A stretch of DNA of 64,000 nucleotides, taken from Cervus elaphus (lineage: Eukaryota > Chordata > Mammalia > Artiodactyla > Cervidae). Below, piece after piece: positions 1-10,749 of this stretch (positions within the stretch are counted from its first letter, which is position 1; every line of letters starts with the position of its first letter). Below the pieces are notes generated by a model. That model made no database searches, had not been told where the DNA came from, and saw only the letters and a program-made list of their open reading frames with translations. A program made the translations under genes and the position numbers. Location: contig NC_057826.1 of NCBI RefSeq assembly GCF_910594005.1, positions 79,217,163-79,281,162 on the forward strand. The letters are read 5' to 3'.

Positions 1-15
1 CCACTGCAGACCAGG

Positions 16-360
16 CTATATGCCGGGCCTTTTATATATTGTGCTCTTCAAATCTTCACAGTTACCCCATGAAATAGGTGGGCTTCCCTGGTGGCTCAGA
101 TGCTAAAGAATCTGCCTGCAATGCAGGAAACTCAGGTTTGATCTCTGGGTTGGGAAGATCCTCTGGAGAAGATCCTCGGGCAATGCACCCCAGTCTTCTT
201 GGCTGGGAAATCCCATAGACAGGAGCCTGGCAGACTTCTGTCCACGGGGTTGCAAACAGCTGGACACAACTGAGCGACTAACATTTATTGATTCCGTTTC
301 ATAGATAAGATGATAACCTTGCCCAAAGTCACATGGCAGAGTTAGTGCTCCAAAACCTGC
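16..360 (-). repeat. MIR SINE, split by a Bov-tA insertion
   Basis: Two blocks, 16-79 and 284-360, read as reverse-complemented MIR: 'tgccgggcc' with 'ccccatgaaataggtg' on the left, and 'catagataag' with 'cttgcccaaagtcacatgg' on the right. They are contiguous in the MIR consensus once the SINE at 80-283 is removed. This is an old mammal-wide repeat with no coding role. Confidence 0.65.
80..283 (+). mobile_element. Bov-tA SINE
   Basis: The tRNA-like head 'gggcttccctggtggctcag' starts at 80, followed by 'aagaatctgcctgcaatgc' and the 3' end 'ggacacaactgagcgac'. These are the hallmarks of the ruminant Bov-tA family, which is mobilised by BovB. An internal stretch near 180 is rearranged compared with other copies. 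It sits inside a MIR. Confidence 0.9.
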
Positions 361-829
361 TGAGCATCTGAAACTGTTTACTCAAGCTTTTCTGTACTCT
401 CATCCCTCACTTGCATGATGCAGGAAGATGAAACAAGGTCTTCATGGTCCCTCCCAGCCCCTGCGATGCTCACACTTTAATGCTGTGACTCTCTAGAACC
501 TGAGCCTTGTCCCCCTTCTCTGTCCCCAGGGACCTCCTTAGTGTTAGACCAGGCACTTTGCTGCTCAGCCCAGAAACCTTAGCAGCTCCTCCAGACCTGA
601 AATCTCTGATACTTCCTTCTATGCTTCTAACTCCATTAGCTCTGAACCCCAACTCAGCCTCTTTGTTAAGTGTGTCTTGATAAAAGTTCTCCCTTTTCCC
701 ACAAGGTCTGAAGCAGAACATCACACTCTCCTCAAGTCCACTTGCCCCTGCACACGGGGGGCCCGTGAGCACCCTGGCTTCAAGAGGATACTTGAGGTGA
801 TCCCCTGTGAAGGGCTTCACATTCCTGCT
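361..829. other. Unassigned sequence, no gene seen
   Basis: No repeat family or exon was recognised. A 141-codon minus-strand frame (470-895) and a shorter plus-strand frame (677-892) overlap here. Neither shows a known domain, and both run into probable L2 sequence, so I do not call a gene. Confidence 0.4.
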
Positions 830-1080
830 CCCCTGACCTCCTCTGTGAATGTCTCTGATTCCCAAGGCAGAATTCAGGGCTTCTTCCTCTGACACCAGGC
901 ACTTCTACACTCGGTAAGGAGGACCCTAGAGATCATGCCTTACGTTACAGTGAATTTGAACTGTTTGTTTTTGTCTTCATCAGATTATGAGATAATTGAG
1001 GGCAGAGACAAGGTCGCGTTTATCATTGTCTTACCAGCAAGTTAGCACAGAGAGCTGACTCACAGCACAGCCTCCGTAGA
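830..1080 (+). repeat. L2 LINE 3' end fragment
   Basis: The pattern 'cctgacctcctctg' followed by 'gagggcagagacaagg' and 'agttagcacagagag' resembles the L2 3' untranslated region, whose consensus has a 'gagggcagggacc...cctagcacagtgcc' layout. It is old and diverged, so limits are approximate. Confidence 0.45.
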
Positions 1081-2142
1081 GGCAGTGAGGTTTTAAGCAG
1101 GGTAAACGCTTAGCAGTGTGCTGTGTTTTGTTTTTTTTTTAAAACATTCTAGCAGCAACCTAGAGAGTGAAATGAGAGGAGTGAGATGAGAAAAAAGAAG
1201 CATTAAAAGGCAATGAAGATGAAGAAGGGCAGCAGAGAGTTGTGTAAACTGAGTTCTTGGAACTACAGTGACATTGAGGATGAGGGAGGTGGAGCTTTCT
1301 GTCCTGACTTTGTGGCCCCTGGTTTAGGCATTGGTGGATGTCACTGTCATTGATTGAAACTGGAAAAAGTAAATTTACCAAAAAATATTAAATTAAGTTT
1401 TAGTCAGGTTGATTTTTGAAGTAAACTTTCCAGCAGAAAATTAGCTGTTTGGATTTAAAACATAGAAGAGAGGTTTGGGTGAAAGATATTTGAAAGTCAC
1501 CAGTATCTGCAAAAAGAATCATATCAGTTAGAAATTCAAGCAGAAGAAACCAAAATCATAAAGTGAGAAATGTCAGTATTTGATGGGAAAAAAATGTAGG
1601 TTCTCAGGAAAAAGAGTCTTCTGAGTTTATTGGATGTTCTTCCATTTCTACAAAGCTACGGCATAAGCTATCTATTGATAGAAACTACTGGAAACTATAT
1701 TTCCCATGTGAAAGAGTTTTTCAGGGACCCGTGACGCCATTTTCTTAGCTGGACAGTAACCTGGGCCTTCAATGAACAAGGTACTTTTTACCAGAAGCTC
1801 AAAGACTCTCACTCACAAAAGGTAGGAAGCCAGCTTCTGATAGGAAGCTAAAATACTGTCCATAAATGCAAAGAAAGCATATTTAAAATAAATCCTGGCA
1901 TTCAGAGTGCTTGCTTTGCAGTAACACAATATAGCAGCCAGTGGGTTGTCCCAGATGCTTTGTGTATGCTAGACGGCTGCAAGCTTAATTTCCTCAGATA
2001 ACTTAAATTCCAGTCTTAGCAAGTCTATCTAAAATCAGGTTCATCATTTAGAAGTTGCTGGGATGGATGTTTTCATCAGTGTTTTCTTGGTTCTGGTGTG
2101 GCAAAGACTCAGTGAGGATTTGACTTTGGCCAAAAAGACCAG
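1081..2142. other. Unassigned intergenic sequence
   Basis: AT-rich sequence with a T-run at 1130-1140. No repeat family, exon or RNA gene was recognised. The reading frame at 1160-1381 on the minus strand is short and has no known domain. Confidence 0.4.
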
Positions 2143-2152
2143 TGAAGAAAAT

Positions 2153-3059
2153 CAGTTCAGTTCAGTCACTCAGTAGTGTCCGACTCCTTGCAACCCCATG
2201 AACTGCAGCACGTCAGGCCTCCCTGTCCATCACCAGCTCCCGGGGTTTACCCAAACTCATGTCCATTGAGTCAGTGATGCTATCCAACCATCTCATCCTC
2301 TGTCGTCCCCTTCTCCTCCTGCTCTCAATCTTTCCCAGCATCAGGGTCTTTTCCAATGAGTCAGCTCTCCGCATGAGGTGGCCAAAGTATTGGAGTTTCA
2401 GCTTCAGCATCAGTCCTTCCAATGAACACTCAGTACTGATCTCCTTTAGGATGGACTGGTTGGATCTCCTTGCAGTCCAAGGGACTCTCAAGAGTCTTCT
2501 CCAACACCACAGTTCAAAAGCATCAATTTTTCGGCGCTCAGCTTTCTTTATAGTCCAACTCTCACATCCATACATGACCACTGGAAGAACCATAACCTTG
2601 ACTAGATGGACCTTTGTTGGCAAAGTAATGTCTCTGCTTTTTAATAAGCTATTTAGGTTGGTCATAACTTTCCTTCCAAGGAGTAAGCGTCTTTTAATTT
2701 CATGGCTGCAGTCACCAACTGCAGTGATTTTGGAGCCCAGAAAAATAAAGTCAGCCACTGTTTTCCACTTTTTCCCCATCTATCTGCCATGAAGTGATGG
2801 GACCGGATGTCATGATCTTAGTGTTCTGAATGTTAAGCTTTAAGCCAACTTTTTCACTCTCCTCTTTCACATTCATCAAGAGGCTTTTGAGTTCTTCTTC
2901 ACTTTCTGCCATAAGGGTGGTGTCATCTGCATAACTGAGGTTATGGATATTTCTCCCGACAATCTTGATTCCAGCTTGTGCTTCCTCCAGCCCAGCGTTT
3001 CTCATGATGTACTCTGCATATAAGTTCAATAAGCAGGATGACAATATACAGCCTTGACA
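2153..3059 (-). mobile_element. BovB (RTE) LINE, 5'-truncated, C-terminal RT part
   Basis: BovB encodes one large protein with an endonuclease and reverse transcriptase. This copy keeps only the last ~0.9 kb. On the minus strand the RT active-site motif YADD appears in 'LSYADDTTLMAESEEEL', followed by the BovB C-terminal region. Reading frames 3170-2751 and 2779-2213 overlap in different frames, so a frameshift near 2760 breaks the protein. The plus-strand 'cagttcagttcagtcac' at 2153 is the reverse-complemented 3' end. A 10-bp target duplication 'tgaagaaaat' flanks it at 2143-2152 and 3060-3069, so the truncation happened at insertion. It is inactive and is a likely former partner for the nearby Bov-tA SINEs. 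Confidence 0.9.
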
Positions 3060-3337
3060 TGAAGAAAATATCCATGACATTTTCTGGTGTGTGCAGGCCA
3101 GACCCCTGGATTTCCGGAATCTGAAGGAGAATAACTGTGGAAAAACTGCAACACACGAAATTGTTTCCATTTCTTTTTTTTTTTTTTTCTTTCAACGTGC
3201 TGGACCTCAGTTTCGATGAGGAGACGGTAGTGAGTTCTCACTCATTTTGTTCAGATTTTCCAAGGTGTTTCCATTTCTATACTGATAGTTATTGATCTTT
3301 CCATCTTCAACAAATGGAATTCATCAGTCAAGAGGAA

Positions 3338-3660
3338 ATGATACAAACAAGCTTATATACAAAGCAGAAATAGACTCACGGACAGAAATTAAATTTATCG
3401 TTACCAACAGGGATAGTGGGAGGAGGGGAGAAAAATTAAGAGTTTAGGATTAACATATACATACTACTATATATAAAATAAGTAAACAACAAGGACCTAC
3501 TGTACAGCACAGGCAACTATATTTAGTACCTTGTAATAACCTATAATGGGAAAGAATCTGAAAAAGAATACGCACATACACATATATAGGTTTGTATAAC
3601 TGAATCACTTGCTGTACACTTGAAACTAACACAACATTGTAAATTAGCTATAATAAAGAA
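3338..3660 (+). mobile_element. L1 3' UTR fragment (artiodactyl L1)
   Basis: The blocks 'agaaatagactcacgg', 'aacaacaaggacctactgta' and 'aacacaacattgtaaatta', ending in an A-rich tail, are the familiar 3' untranslated region of artiodactyl L1. It is 5'-truncated with no ORF. The 270 bp before it (3070-3337) contain a T-run at 3174-3189 and nothing else I recognise. Confidence 0.75.
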
Positions 3661-3760
3661 AAAGAAAAAAGAGGAAAGGATCCTGACCAGCTAAGAAAAC
3701 ATAAAACTGCAGAATTCTGAAGAGCAAAAAATGATGTGGTTATGGACCGTCTTGAATCAT

Positions 3761-3971
3761 GGTGGTGGTTTGGTCGCTAAATTGTGCCTGACTCTTGCAA
3801 CCCCATAGACTGTAGCCCACCAGGCTCCTCTGTCCATGGGATTTCCCAGGCAAGAATACTGGAGTGGGTTGCTATTTCCTTCTCCAGGGCATCTTCCTGA
3901 CCTGGGGATCAAAGCCAGGTCTCCTCCACTACAGGCAGATTCTTTACTGAGTGAGCTACCACAGAAGCCCA
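3761..3971 (-). mobile_element. Bov-tA SINE
   Basis: Reverse-complemented Bov-tA: 'gactgtagcccaccaggctc', 'gaatactggagtgggttgc' and a head ending 'gagctaccacagaagccc'. It is full length and moderately diverged. Confidence 0.88.
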
Positions 3972-4126
3972 ATGATGGATAAACTGCTAAAAGCCAAACC
4001 ATGAATCAAGATAAACTGCTAAAAACCAAATCATCTCTTGGCACTGTCTGTGAAAAGCTGGGGGCAGAGGCTCATTAAGGAGAAAGTATTAGAAACTTTA
4101 AGCAGTTAACCAGCATGTATGACCTT

Positions 4127-4336
4127 GTGCTTAGCCACTCAGTCGTGTCTGACTCTTTGTGACCCCACGGACTGAAGCCCGCCAGGCTCCTCTGTCCATG
4201 GGGATTCTCCAGCAAGAATACTGGAGTGGGTCCCATGCCTTCTTTCAGGGGATCTTCCCAACCCAGGGATTGAACCCAGGTCTCCCTAATTGCAGGCAGA
4301 TTCTTTACCATCTGAGCCACCAGGGAAGCCCCTTGC
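4127..4336 (-). mobile_element. Bov-tA SINE
   Basis: Full-length minus-strand Bov-tA from 'ttagccactcagtcgtgtct' to 'gagccaccagggaagcccc'. A short repeat 'atgacctt' occurs on both sides (about 4119-4126 and 4337-4344), which fits a target duplication. Confidence 0.88.
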
Positions 4337-4344
4337 ATGACCTT

Positions 4345-5959
4345 AATTTCATCATTATAATGTCAGTCAACTAAGCAGCAAAACTTGGAAAAATGAGAAT
4401 CCTGATGAGGATTTTGGTGGAAAGCAAAACGTGACAACAAACAGATATTTTTTAATTTTTGTGAGAAGAAATTTCAGAAGCAGATCATTTCAACTTGTGT
4501 TTCAGAATGGAATAAACAGTGCCTGGAAAGAAATGGCAAATATTGTTCTATAGACAAATGTTGAAATTTCTCCAAGGAGCAAAGGGCCTAGGAGAACTTC
4601 TATTCCTTTAAAATTACAAATTTCTGGTAAGATCTCACGCAAAGCAGTTCAAGACCTCTTAGTGCAGGCCGACAGCCAAGCCAAGCAGAGACATACCCAG
4701 CCTGAGGTGCTGATCTTTTACCACAAAAGTCTCTCCATCTAAAAGACCAAACTGGCCTCCATCTTCTTACATTCTGTATACACAGAGAGTGTTGTACAGT
4801 GTGTTGGCTTAAATTTACTAAAAAAGGAGATAAAAGCAAATGTATTATTTTGCAACTCATTTATAAAATATTTAGTTATATGGATACTATGAGTTACTAA
4901 ATCTTTCTCCCATTATTAAATTTCCATGTTACTTCTATTTTGCTATTGCAACAATGCTACAGTGAAAATTCTTGTACCTTTTGCATTACTGAAGGATGAA
5001 TTCTGAGAGATGACTGAATCATATGTTAGTCTTATAAATTCTGACACAAAATAATTGAGTAATATTTGCTTTAAATCCTTTAGCTAAGGATTTTTGCATT
5101 CCTTATGCTTTGCTTGTACAAGAACCATGCTATTCTAATGGTTTTATTTTACTTCTACACTCTGGTTTTGATTAATAAAGAATTACATAAACTTTCTAAT
5201 GGTATGCTCAGAAATATATAAAATGTAAATTTTAATTTCATTTTTCTTTAAGAAGTATGTAAAACACAAGGCTATTAAAATAATGACAGAGATACGATCT
5301 ATCATTTGGGATTAATTTTAATCTGTTGTGTTTTGTGTTTAAATGGGGAAGAGAGAAATAACAGCGTTCGTTACAGATGCATTAATTAAATCATTCTCCA
5401 ATAAGGAGTTATAACAAACTCTAATACTCAAACATTTTTCTCAAGCTTTAATTTGCCAAAGCTGTACACAGGTGATTTAAAAATAAATAAATAAATTCAG
5501 AGGAAATATGAGTATTTAGGCTGTAAACAGAAGTTAACACTATACAAATATTGTTGACTGTTCTCATCAATAATAATTAAATTACTTTCAGAAAAGTATA
5601 TTATCCTGTAATAAAATTGAAAAATAACTCTATTGATATTTACAAAAAGATGACTTTTCTAATAGTACCTTTGAAAGAAGATCCTGAAGAGATCACATAA
5701 GCTGATAGGCATGTGACTATAACAGTGTAAAAATATTCAGTTGCCTAAATTCATCTGTCCTTATAGAGTAAATGCATATGTGAAATTAAGTTATTTCACA
5801 CTTAAATTTCAAGAAGATGGAGGGGCTACACTTTTGAATGAAAAAACGTGGTAAAATTTTGTTTTAAAATATTCAAAACTTTGTGTGTCAAAAATCATAA
5901 ATAGTAAAATAGTCTGATATTGAAAAGTAGAACTATCAGAACAGAGAGTCAAGAAACAG
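4345..5959. other. AT-rich unassigned sequence
   Basis: About 1.6 kb with no gene. The part at 4890-5020 ('gctattgcaacaatgctaca', 'attcttgtacctttt') resembles old L1 3' sequence but is too diverged to place. An (AAAT)n run lies at about 5483-5500. The frame at 4600-4860 on the minus strand has no known domain. Confidence 0.4.
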
Positions 5960-6330
5960 CTTCAAGTGTGTATGGGGATCTAATAAATGATTAAGGTGGC
6001 GTTCTAAATCAGTGAGGAAAGAATAGATTCTTTGTTTGGGGAAACTGACTACTAAATGGGAAAATCAATACAGTTAGATCCTCACCTGACATCAGTGGTA
6101 CAAATATATCCAAATGGTTTGAATATTTGAATGTGAAAAATAAAATGTTTGAAGTGCTGGGTCAAAATATAGGAAAATGTTTTTTGTAATCTTGAAATGG
6201 TCCAGGAATATCTAAGTATAATTTGAACCCCCAAAATTACAGAAGATCTATGGGTTTGATTATAATAAAGTTGAACACTTCTGCCCAGGAGAAAATAAAC
6301 AGGCAGAGTAAAAAGACATGACCACTGTGT
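5960..6330 (+). repeat. Ancient L1 ORF2 C-terminal fragment
   Basis: The run 'tttgaatgtgaaaaataaaatg', then 'caaaatataggaaaatg', then 'aataaagttgaacacttctg' follows the order of the old L1 ORF2 3' region. Many indels leave no usable reading frame. Limits are approximate. Confidence 0.45.
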
Positions 6331-6439
6331 AACACGTGTTAAGTGTCAGTTGATATTACTGTCTAAGGAAGCCGGTTTCTTCAGGGCTCCCAGCAAGTTA
6401 AAAGGAGACATGCAAGTTCATTCCAGTTTCCACACACAC

Positions 6440-7000
6440 ATATGTACAGGGTGTGTGCTGGGTGCTAACCATGGGCCAAGGCACTGGTGATACACACCTG
6501 AACTTTATTGTCAGGGCAGGAAGCTACCACCGAAGTGTTTTAAAAGTTCAGGGAGGTTCATGCTGAGATTTGAATTTTAGAACAGTTGTTCTGGCTATGG
6601 TGCAGAGAACCAGTTGGGGGGTATTTAGGTAAGTAGATTTCAAGGTAAGAAAACCAACTGGGAGGCTGGTGTGGCAGTCACCCAGGTGGAGATGCTGCTG
6701 GCTTGTATGGGGGCTAAGAAGGATGTGAGATAGTGAGAGAAAAAAATGGTGAATGAGCTACTTAGATGGTAAACTAGACAAGATATCGATCACATATGTG
6801 AGTTGAAGTAGATATAGGAATAAAACATGATATGAAAGTTTCTGCCTGAGTAATGGGGAGAAAATGGTACCAATTTACTAAGATAAGGAAACCAGTGGAG
6901 GAAAAGAGAGTGGATGGAAGACAATGAGTTCAGTTATTGGCACGTGGAGTTTTAGGTAACTTGGTATATCCAAGTGAGATGTGCAGAGCACAGCTTAGCA
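6440..7000 (-). repeat. L2 LINE fragment, antisense
   Basis: The stretches 'gtgctgggtgctaacc', 'ttctggctatggtgcagaga', 'agtcacccaggtggagatg' and 'atgagttcagttattgg' with 'catccaagtgagatgtgcag'-type sequence follow the reverse complement of the L2 LINE in the expected order. The copy is old and has no open frame. Confidence 0.5.
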
Positions 7001-8164
7001 GAGAAATCTGGACTGAAGGGTTATGTATCCCAGGTCTCTTGGGTTTCAGCATCCAGAGACAATAGATTTAGTTCTATTATTATTATTTCCTGTTTCCTGT
7101 GTTCAGATCTACCATTATATGACTAGGAATTCTAGTCTCCTGTACCTGCTCTTTCTCCAAGAATTTCCAAGAGTTCTCATGAGATGCATACAAGTGTCCA
7201 GGAATTTCACCCATCCTTGTTTTCCAGGATTACAATTTCCCATCACCCTTGTCTCACTTATGTTTGGCTGAGATTGGAATTCATGACACACATGGAGAAA
7301 CTGGTAACACTGAAGGCCAGGACTTCCCACCAGTCACACTCAGGCTTTGATGAAATATGAGAATGAGTCTATTTCACAGAGTCCGCAGTCCCTCTCTCTT
7401 CTGATGCATACACTCTGAGGAGTTTATCAGGTCCCAGTGAGCCCAGACTCAGCCCCGCCCTTTGATCTGAGGCATCAATACTGATCCTGGTTCTTTAAGC
7501 CTAGCTTGTCCCATACAGTGAATTCACTTCTAGGTTCCTTGATGTCTATTCCTGCAACCCACCTCCTTGGACGTCCCCCCAGTCACTGAACATTTTTCCA
7601 TAAATCTGAAACTTAGGGACCCTTCAGCCCTTATGGAAATAAATAGCTACAAATAGATAGGGGGAGAAGTGTCATTCAATCTTCCTCATCTGCAACATCT
7701 GAGCTGCACTTGTTGCCAGTACAGGATTCTATTATATATTCAATATGCCAATGGGTTTTTAAAAGCTGAAGCCCTGCTTAAAAATTTAGGAACCTCTGAA
7801 AAGTATCATTCAAGACCCTCCACATTCTGGCAGGGGCCTGTCTATCTTTATTACCTTCCATCCATTTCATGCTACCTGTTGTCCATTGACATCAAATCAT
7901 GTACCCTTCCCTAATGGGTCTCACACTCTGCTGACTCCTCCTGGGTCAGGGACAGCATCATCCTCCCACGTCCATCCCTCTGAGTCCCATCTGCCTCCCA
8001 GGGACTGAAGGCATGTGAAAAGCTACAGCAGACAGTTGTCCATGGAATACAGCTATCTCATTCAATAGGCCTGTAGCAGCCTGCTTGAACTTTAGTATAA
8101 ACCTCATTGTTTTTTCTTGCCACAAACATATTTTGGACAAAATTATTAAAAGACAATATATAGA
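7001..8164. other. Unassigned intergenic sequence
   Basis: No repeat or gene was confidently recognised over about 1.1 kb. The small frames at 7023-7271 and 7669-7914 (plus strand) have no known domain and no splice or promoter context. Base composition is ordinary. Confidence 0.4.
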
Positions 8165-8640
8165 GCATAGTAGTAAAGAAAACTAGAATAACATTGCCTG
8201 GGACCACAGCCTGGATTTGCCACTTACTAGTTGTGTAATCTCTGGCAAGTGACTCCATCTCTCAGTGCCTCAGTTACTTGATATGCAAAAATGGGGATAA
8301 TTGAAGCACCCCTTCCTTAGGGTTCTTATGATAATTAAATCAGTGCACTCATGCAAAAGATCTTCCCTGGTGGCTCAGTGGTAAAGAATCCACCTGCCAA
8401 TGCAGGGGACGAGGGTTCGATCCCTGGGTCAGGAAGATACTCTGGAGAAGGAAATGGCTACCTACTCCAGTATTCTCACCTGGGAAATCCCATGGACAGA
8501 GGAGCCTGGCGGACTACAGCCCATGGAGTCACAAAAGAGTCAGACAAGACTTAGTGACTGAACAACTCATGCAAAATCACTTAAACCGGTACCCCCACAA
8601 GTAAGCGCTCAGTGCTTTTTAGTTATTATTATATATTTCA
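8165..8640 (+). repeat. MIR SINE, split by Bov-tA
   Basis: The left half contains 'tttgccacttactagttgtg', 'gtgcctcagttacttg' and 'aaaatggggataattg', the MIR core in sense orientation. The right half after the SINE (8577-8640) resumes with 'gtaagcgctcagtgc' and 'ttagttattatt', the MIR 3' tail. The break is explained exactly by the Bov-tA at 8359-8564. Confidence 0.75.
8359..8564 (+). mobile_element. Bov-tA SINE with exact 12-bp target duplication
   Basis: Sense Bov-tA from 'gatcttccctggtggctcag' to 'cttagtgactgaaca'. It is flanked by perfect copies of 'actcatgcaaaa' at 8347-8358 and 8565-8576. The undamaged duplication and the older MIR host make this a clear, comparatively recent insertion. 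Confidence 0.95.
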
Positions 8641-9138
8641 TATTTAAAACGTATCATGGCACCTACTACACTAAGTTGCCTCTTGGTTACTTTCTTTGGG
8701 TCCGAATAAAGGACAAACACAAAGCTGAACATCTGCCTCTGATCATATCGTACCTGACAAGCTTTATTGAAAATGCTTTGACATCTTCATTTTAGACAAT
8801 TTTTATCCAGCAGAGAATTGTCCCAGAATACATAAGCTGAACACTTTTTTTTTGTCCTGACTGCATCAGCTTTTCTTGGCTCCAATTGAATGATAATTAT
8901 TTGAACTCTACTATATGCCGGGGCTCTGCTAGGACTAGAGATGTCATGATAAGCAAAACATATATGGCCCTGTCCTCGATAAAACTTAAGGGAGACAAGT
9001 ACTCAATACATTTTTTTTAAATGCACAAATAAAACGTATAATAACAAGACTGTGGTAAGTGCTTGAAGAAACAGGGTAGGAAGGAGGCAAAACCAGAAGC
9101 ACCTAATTTACATGGACAGGTTAGTAAAGATCCATTTA

Positions 9139-9258
9139 GAGAATACTGGAGTGCCCTCCTCCAGGGGATCTTCCCAACCCAGAGATCCAGCCCATATCTC
9201 TTGTGCCTCCTGCATTGGCAAGTGGATTCTTCACCACTTGCGCAACCTAGGAAGTCCC
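9139..9258 (-). mobile_element. Bov-tA SINE, 3'-truncated
   Basis: Minus-strand Bov-tA head half only: 'gaatactggagtgccctcct' through 'gcgcaacctaggaagtcccc'. The near-identical 'ccatttagag' (9131-9140) and 'ccatttaaag' (9259-9268) may be its target duplication. Confidence 0.8.
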
Positions 9259-9320
9259 CCATTTAAAGAAGGGAGATTTAATCAGAGACCTGAAATTCGA
9301 GCAGGGCTAGCCAGTGAAGA

Positions 9321-9433
9321 ACCCACTCCAGTGTTCTTGCCTGGAGAATCCCAGGGACGGGGGAGCCTGGTGGGCTGCCGTCTATGGGGTCCCACAGAGT
9401 CGGACACGACTGAAGTGACTTAGCAGCAGCAGC
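9321..9433 (+). mobile_element. Headless Bov-tA-related SINE with (AGC)n tail
   Basis: It begins in mid-element at 'acccactccagtgttcttgc' and ends 'cgactgaagtgacttagc' plus an AGC repeat. Perfect 12-bp duplications 'agccagtgaaga' at 9309-9320 and 9434-9445 show it inserted as a short unit lacking the tRNA head. Confidence 0.9.
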
Positions 9434-9769
9434 AGCCAGTGAAGAGGGAATGAAAGAATCCAGGTGTGTGCAAAGGCCAAATGGAAGAGAAGAGCTTGTT
9501 GCTCAGGAAGTGAGATGAGATGAGAAGAAAGTTAGTGGTGAGGTCAGGTCACCTGGGGGCTCGTAGGCCACACCAGGGATCTGAGACTCTGTTGCAAGAG
9601 CACTGGAAAACCCCTGAAGGGCTGGATGCAGTGGGGTGGTAAATAATTGGATTTATATCTTTAAAAGATTGCTCTGGCTGCATGTGAAGTGTGGATTGGA
9701 ATACAGTGAAAACAGATGAATTACATCTTCCTATAACAATGGAGCTGACTCCCAAAACAGATTGCTAAG

Positions 9770-10510
9770 CTAAAAAAAAAACACGCAAATCACAGAAGAA
9801 TGCATTCAAATTGATTTCATTTATATAAAGGTCAAAAACAGGCAAAACCAAGAAAAAAAAAACATTAAGAATCTACATATATGTTAAAATATAAAGAAAT
9901 GCAAAGATACAGTTATTTCAAAATTCAGGATAGTAGGAGGCACGACATAGCTTCTATTTGGAAGGGGCATATGCAAGGTTTAAAGGGCATTTGAAAATAT
10001 TCTATTTCTTAAGCTGAGTAGTGCATACATGTTCATTTACATTATATATATTCTTCCCTATGTGCAATATATGGTTGACCCTTGAACAACATGGATTTGA
10101 ACTACATGAATTAGTATTTTTTTTCAATAAATACATACATATATGCATTTTCTTTTCCTCATGATTCTCTTAATAACATTTTCTTTTCTCTCTGTTACTT
10201 TATTTAAGTAAACAGTATATAATGCAAAATATGTGTTAATTGACTATGTTATTGGTAAGGCTTCTTGTCAACAGTATCCTGTCAACTTCTGGGGGAATAA
10301 AAGTTATACATGGATTTTTGACCATGCCCCTAACACCTGCATTGTTCAAGGGTCAACTATATTTCATAACAAACATTTTGATGATCTAAGTCCAAAAAAC
10401 TTTGAAAAATGTTAAATTATGAGAAAGTTGGGTCATTGATGCATGAGTGCGTTATGTTACTCTTCATATTTTTCTATTTGCTTGAAACATTCCAATAATA
10501 ATAATAAATC
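9770..10510 (+). repeat. Ancient L1 3' UTR, split by a Tigger-type element
   Basis: The sequence 'atgcattcaaattgatttca', 'tataaaggtcaaaaacagg' on the left and 'tgaaacattccaataataat' on the right matches the layout of old mammalian L1 3' UTRs. The insertion at 10072-10359 splits it. Confidence 0.45.
10072..10359. mobile_element. Non-autonomous Tigger2/MER2-group DNA transposon
   Basis: Terminal inverted repeats are directly visible: 'ggttgacccttgaacaa' from 10073, and its mirror 'ttgttcaagggtcaact' ending at 10358. A TA dinucleotide flanks each side (10070-10071 and 10360-10361), as expected for TcMar-type elements. At 288 bp it encodes no transposase. Internal words such as 'ataacattttcttttctct' fit the group. 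Confidence 0.85.
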
Positions 10511-10749
10511 ACAAGAGGAAAATAGATTGAAAGAAGGAGGGAGAGCAGTGGGCAGGCAGCGTGGCAAGACTTTAAGGGCCTCTTCTTATTGCAACCTATT
10601 CTGAGAATAGTGGTGTGCTGAGGGTGGGGCTGCCTACGTAGGTTGCTATAGTAACGTTCTTCCTGGAGCTCCACTATGATGACCATGGCATGGCACTGGT
10701 GAGGAAGCTTCTACAGATAAACGATTATTTGCATCATTGTATTATGGAC

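Larger units (their letters stand above)
8890..9740 (-). repeat. L2 LINE, antisense, broken by two SINE fragments
   Basis: The pieces 8890-9130, 9268-9308 and 9446-9740 join into one antisense L2: 'ctactatatgccgggg', 'gataagcaaaacatat', 'agagacctgaaattcgagc', 'gtgtgcaaaggcc', 'gattgctctggctgcatg'. The order agrees with the L2 consensus once the SINE pieces are removed. There is no open frame. Confidence 0.55.

Noticed and set aside
80..160. tRNA-like A and B box sequence
   Set aside because: It is the head of a Bov-tA SINE, not a tRNA gene. The same applies to every other Bov-tA and CHR-2 copy.
470..895. 141-codon minus-strand open frame, the longest not explained by a recognised retrotransposon over most of its length
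   Set aside because: No recognised domain, composition typical of chance frames, overlaps probable L2 sequence, and a frame also exists on the opposite strand.
2259..2792. 177-codon plus-strand frame
   Set aside because: It is the antisense of BovB coding sequence. The same mirror frame appears opposite the copies at 25286-25855 and 12105-12542.
3757..4002. Frames such as 3757-4002, 8351-8554, 34689-34970 and 54434-54649
   Set aside because: All translate Bov-tA SINEs; the same 'GSIPG' and 'NPMDRGAW' words recur at each copy and are not proteins.
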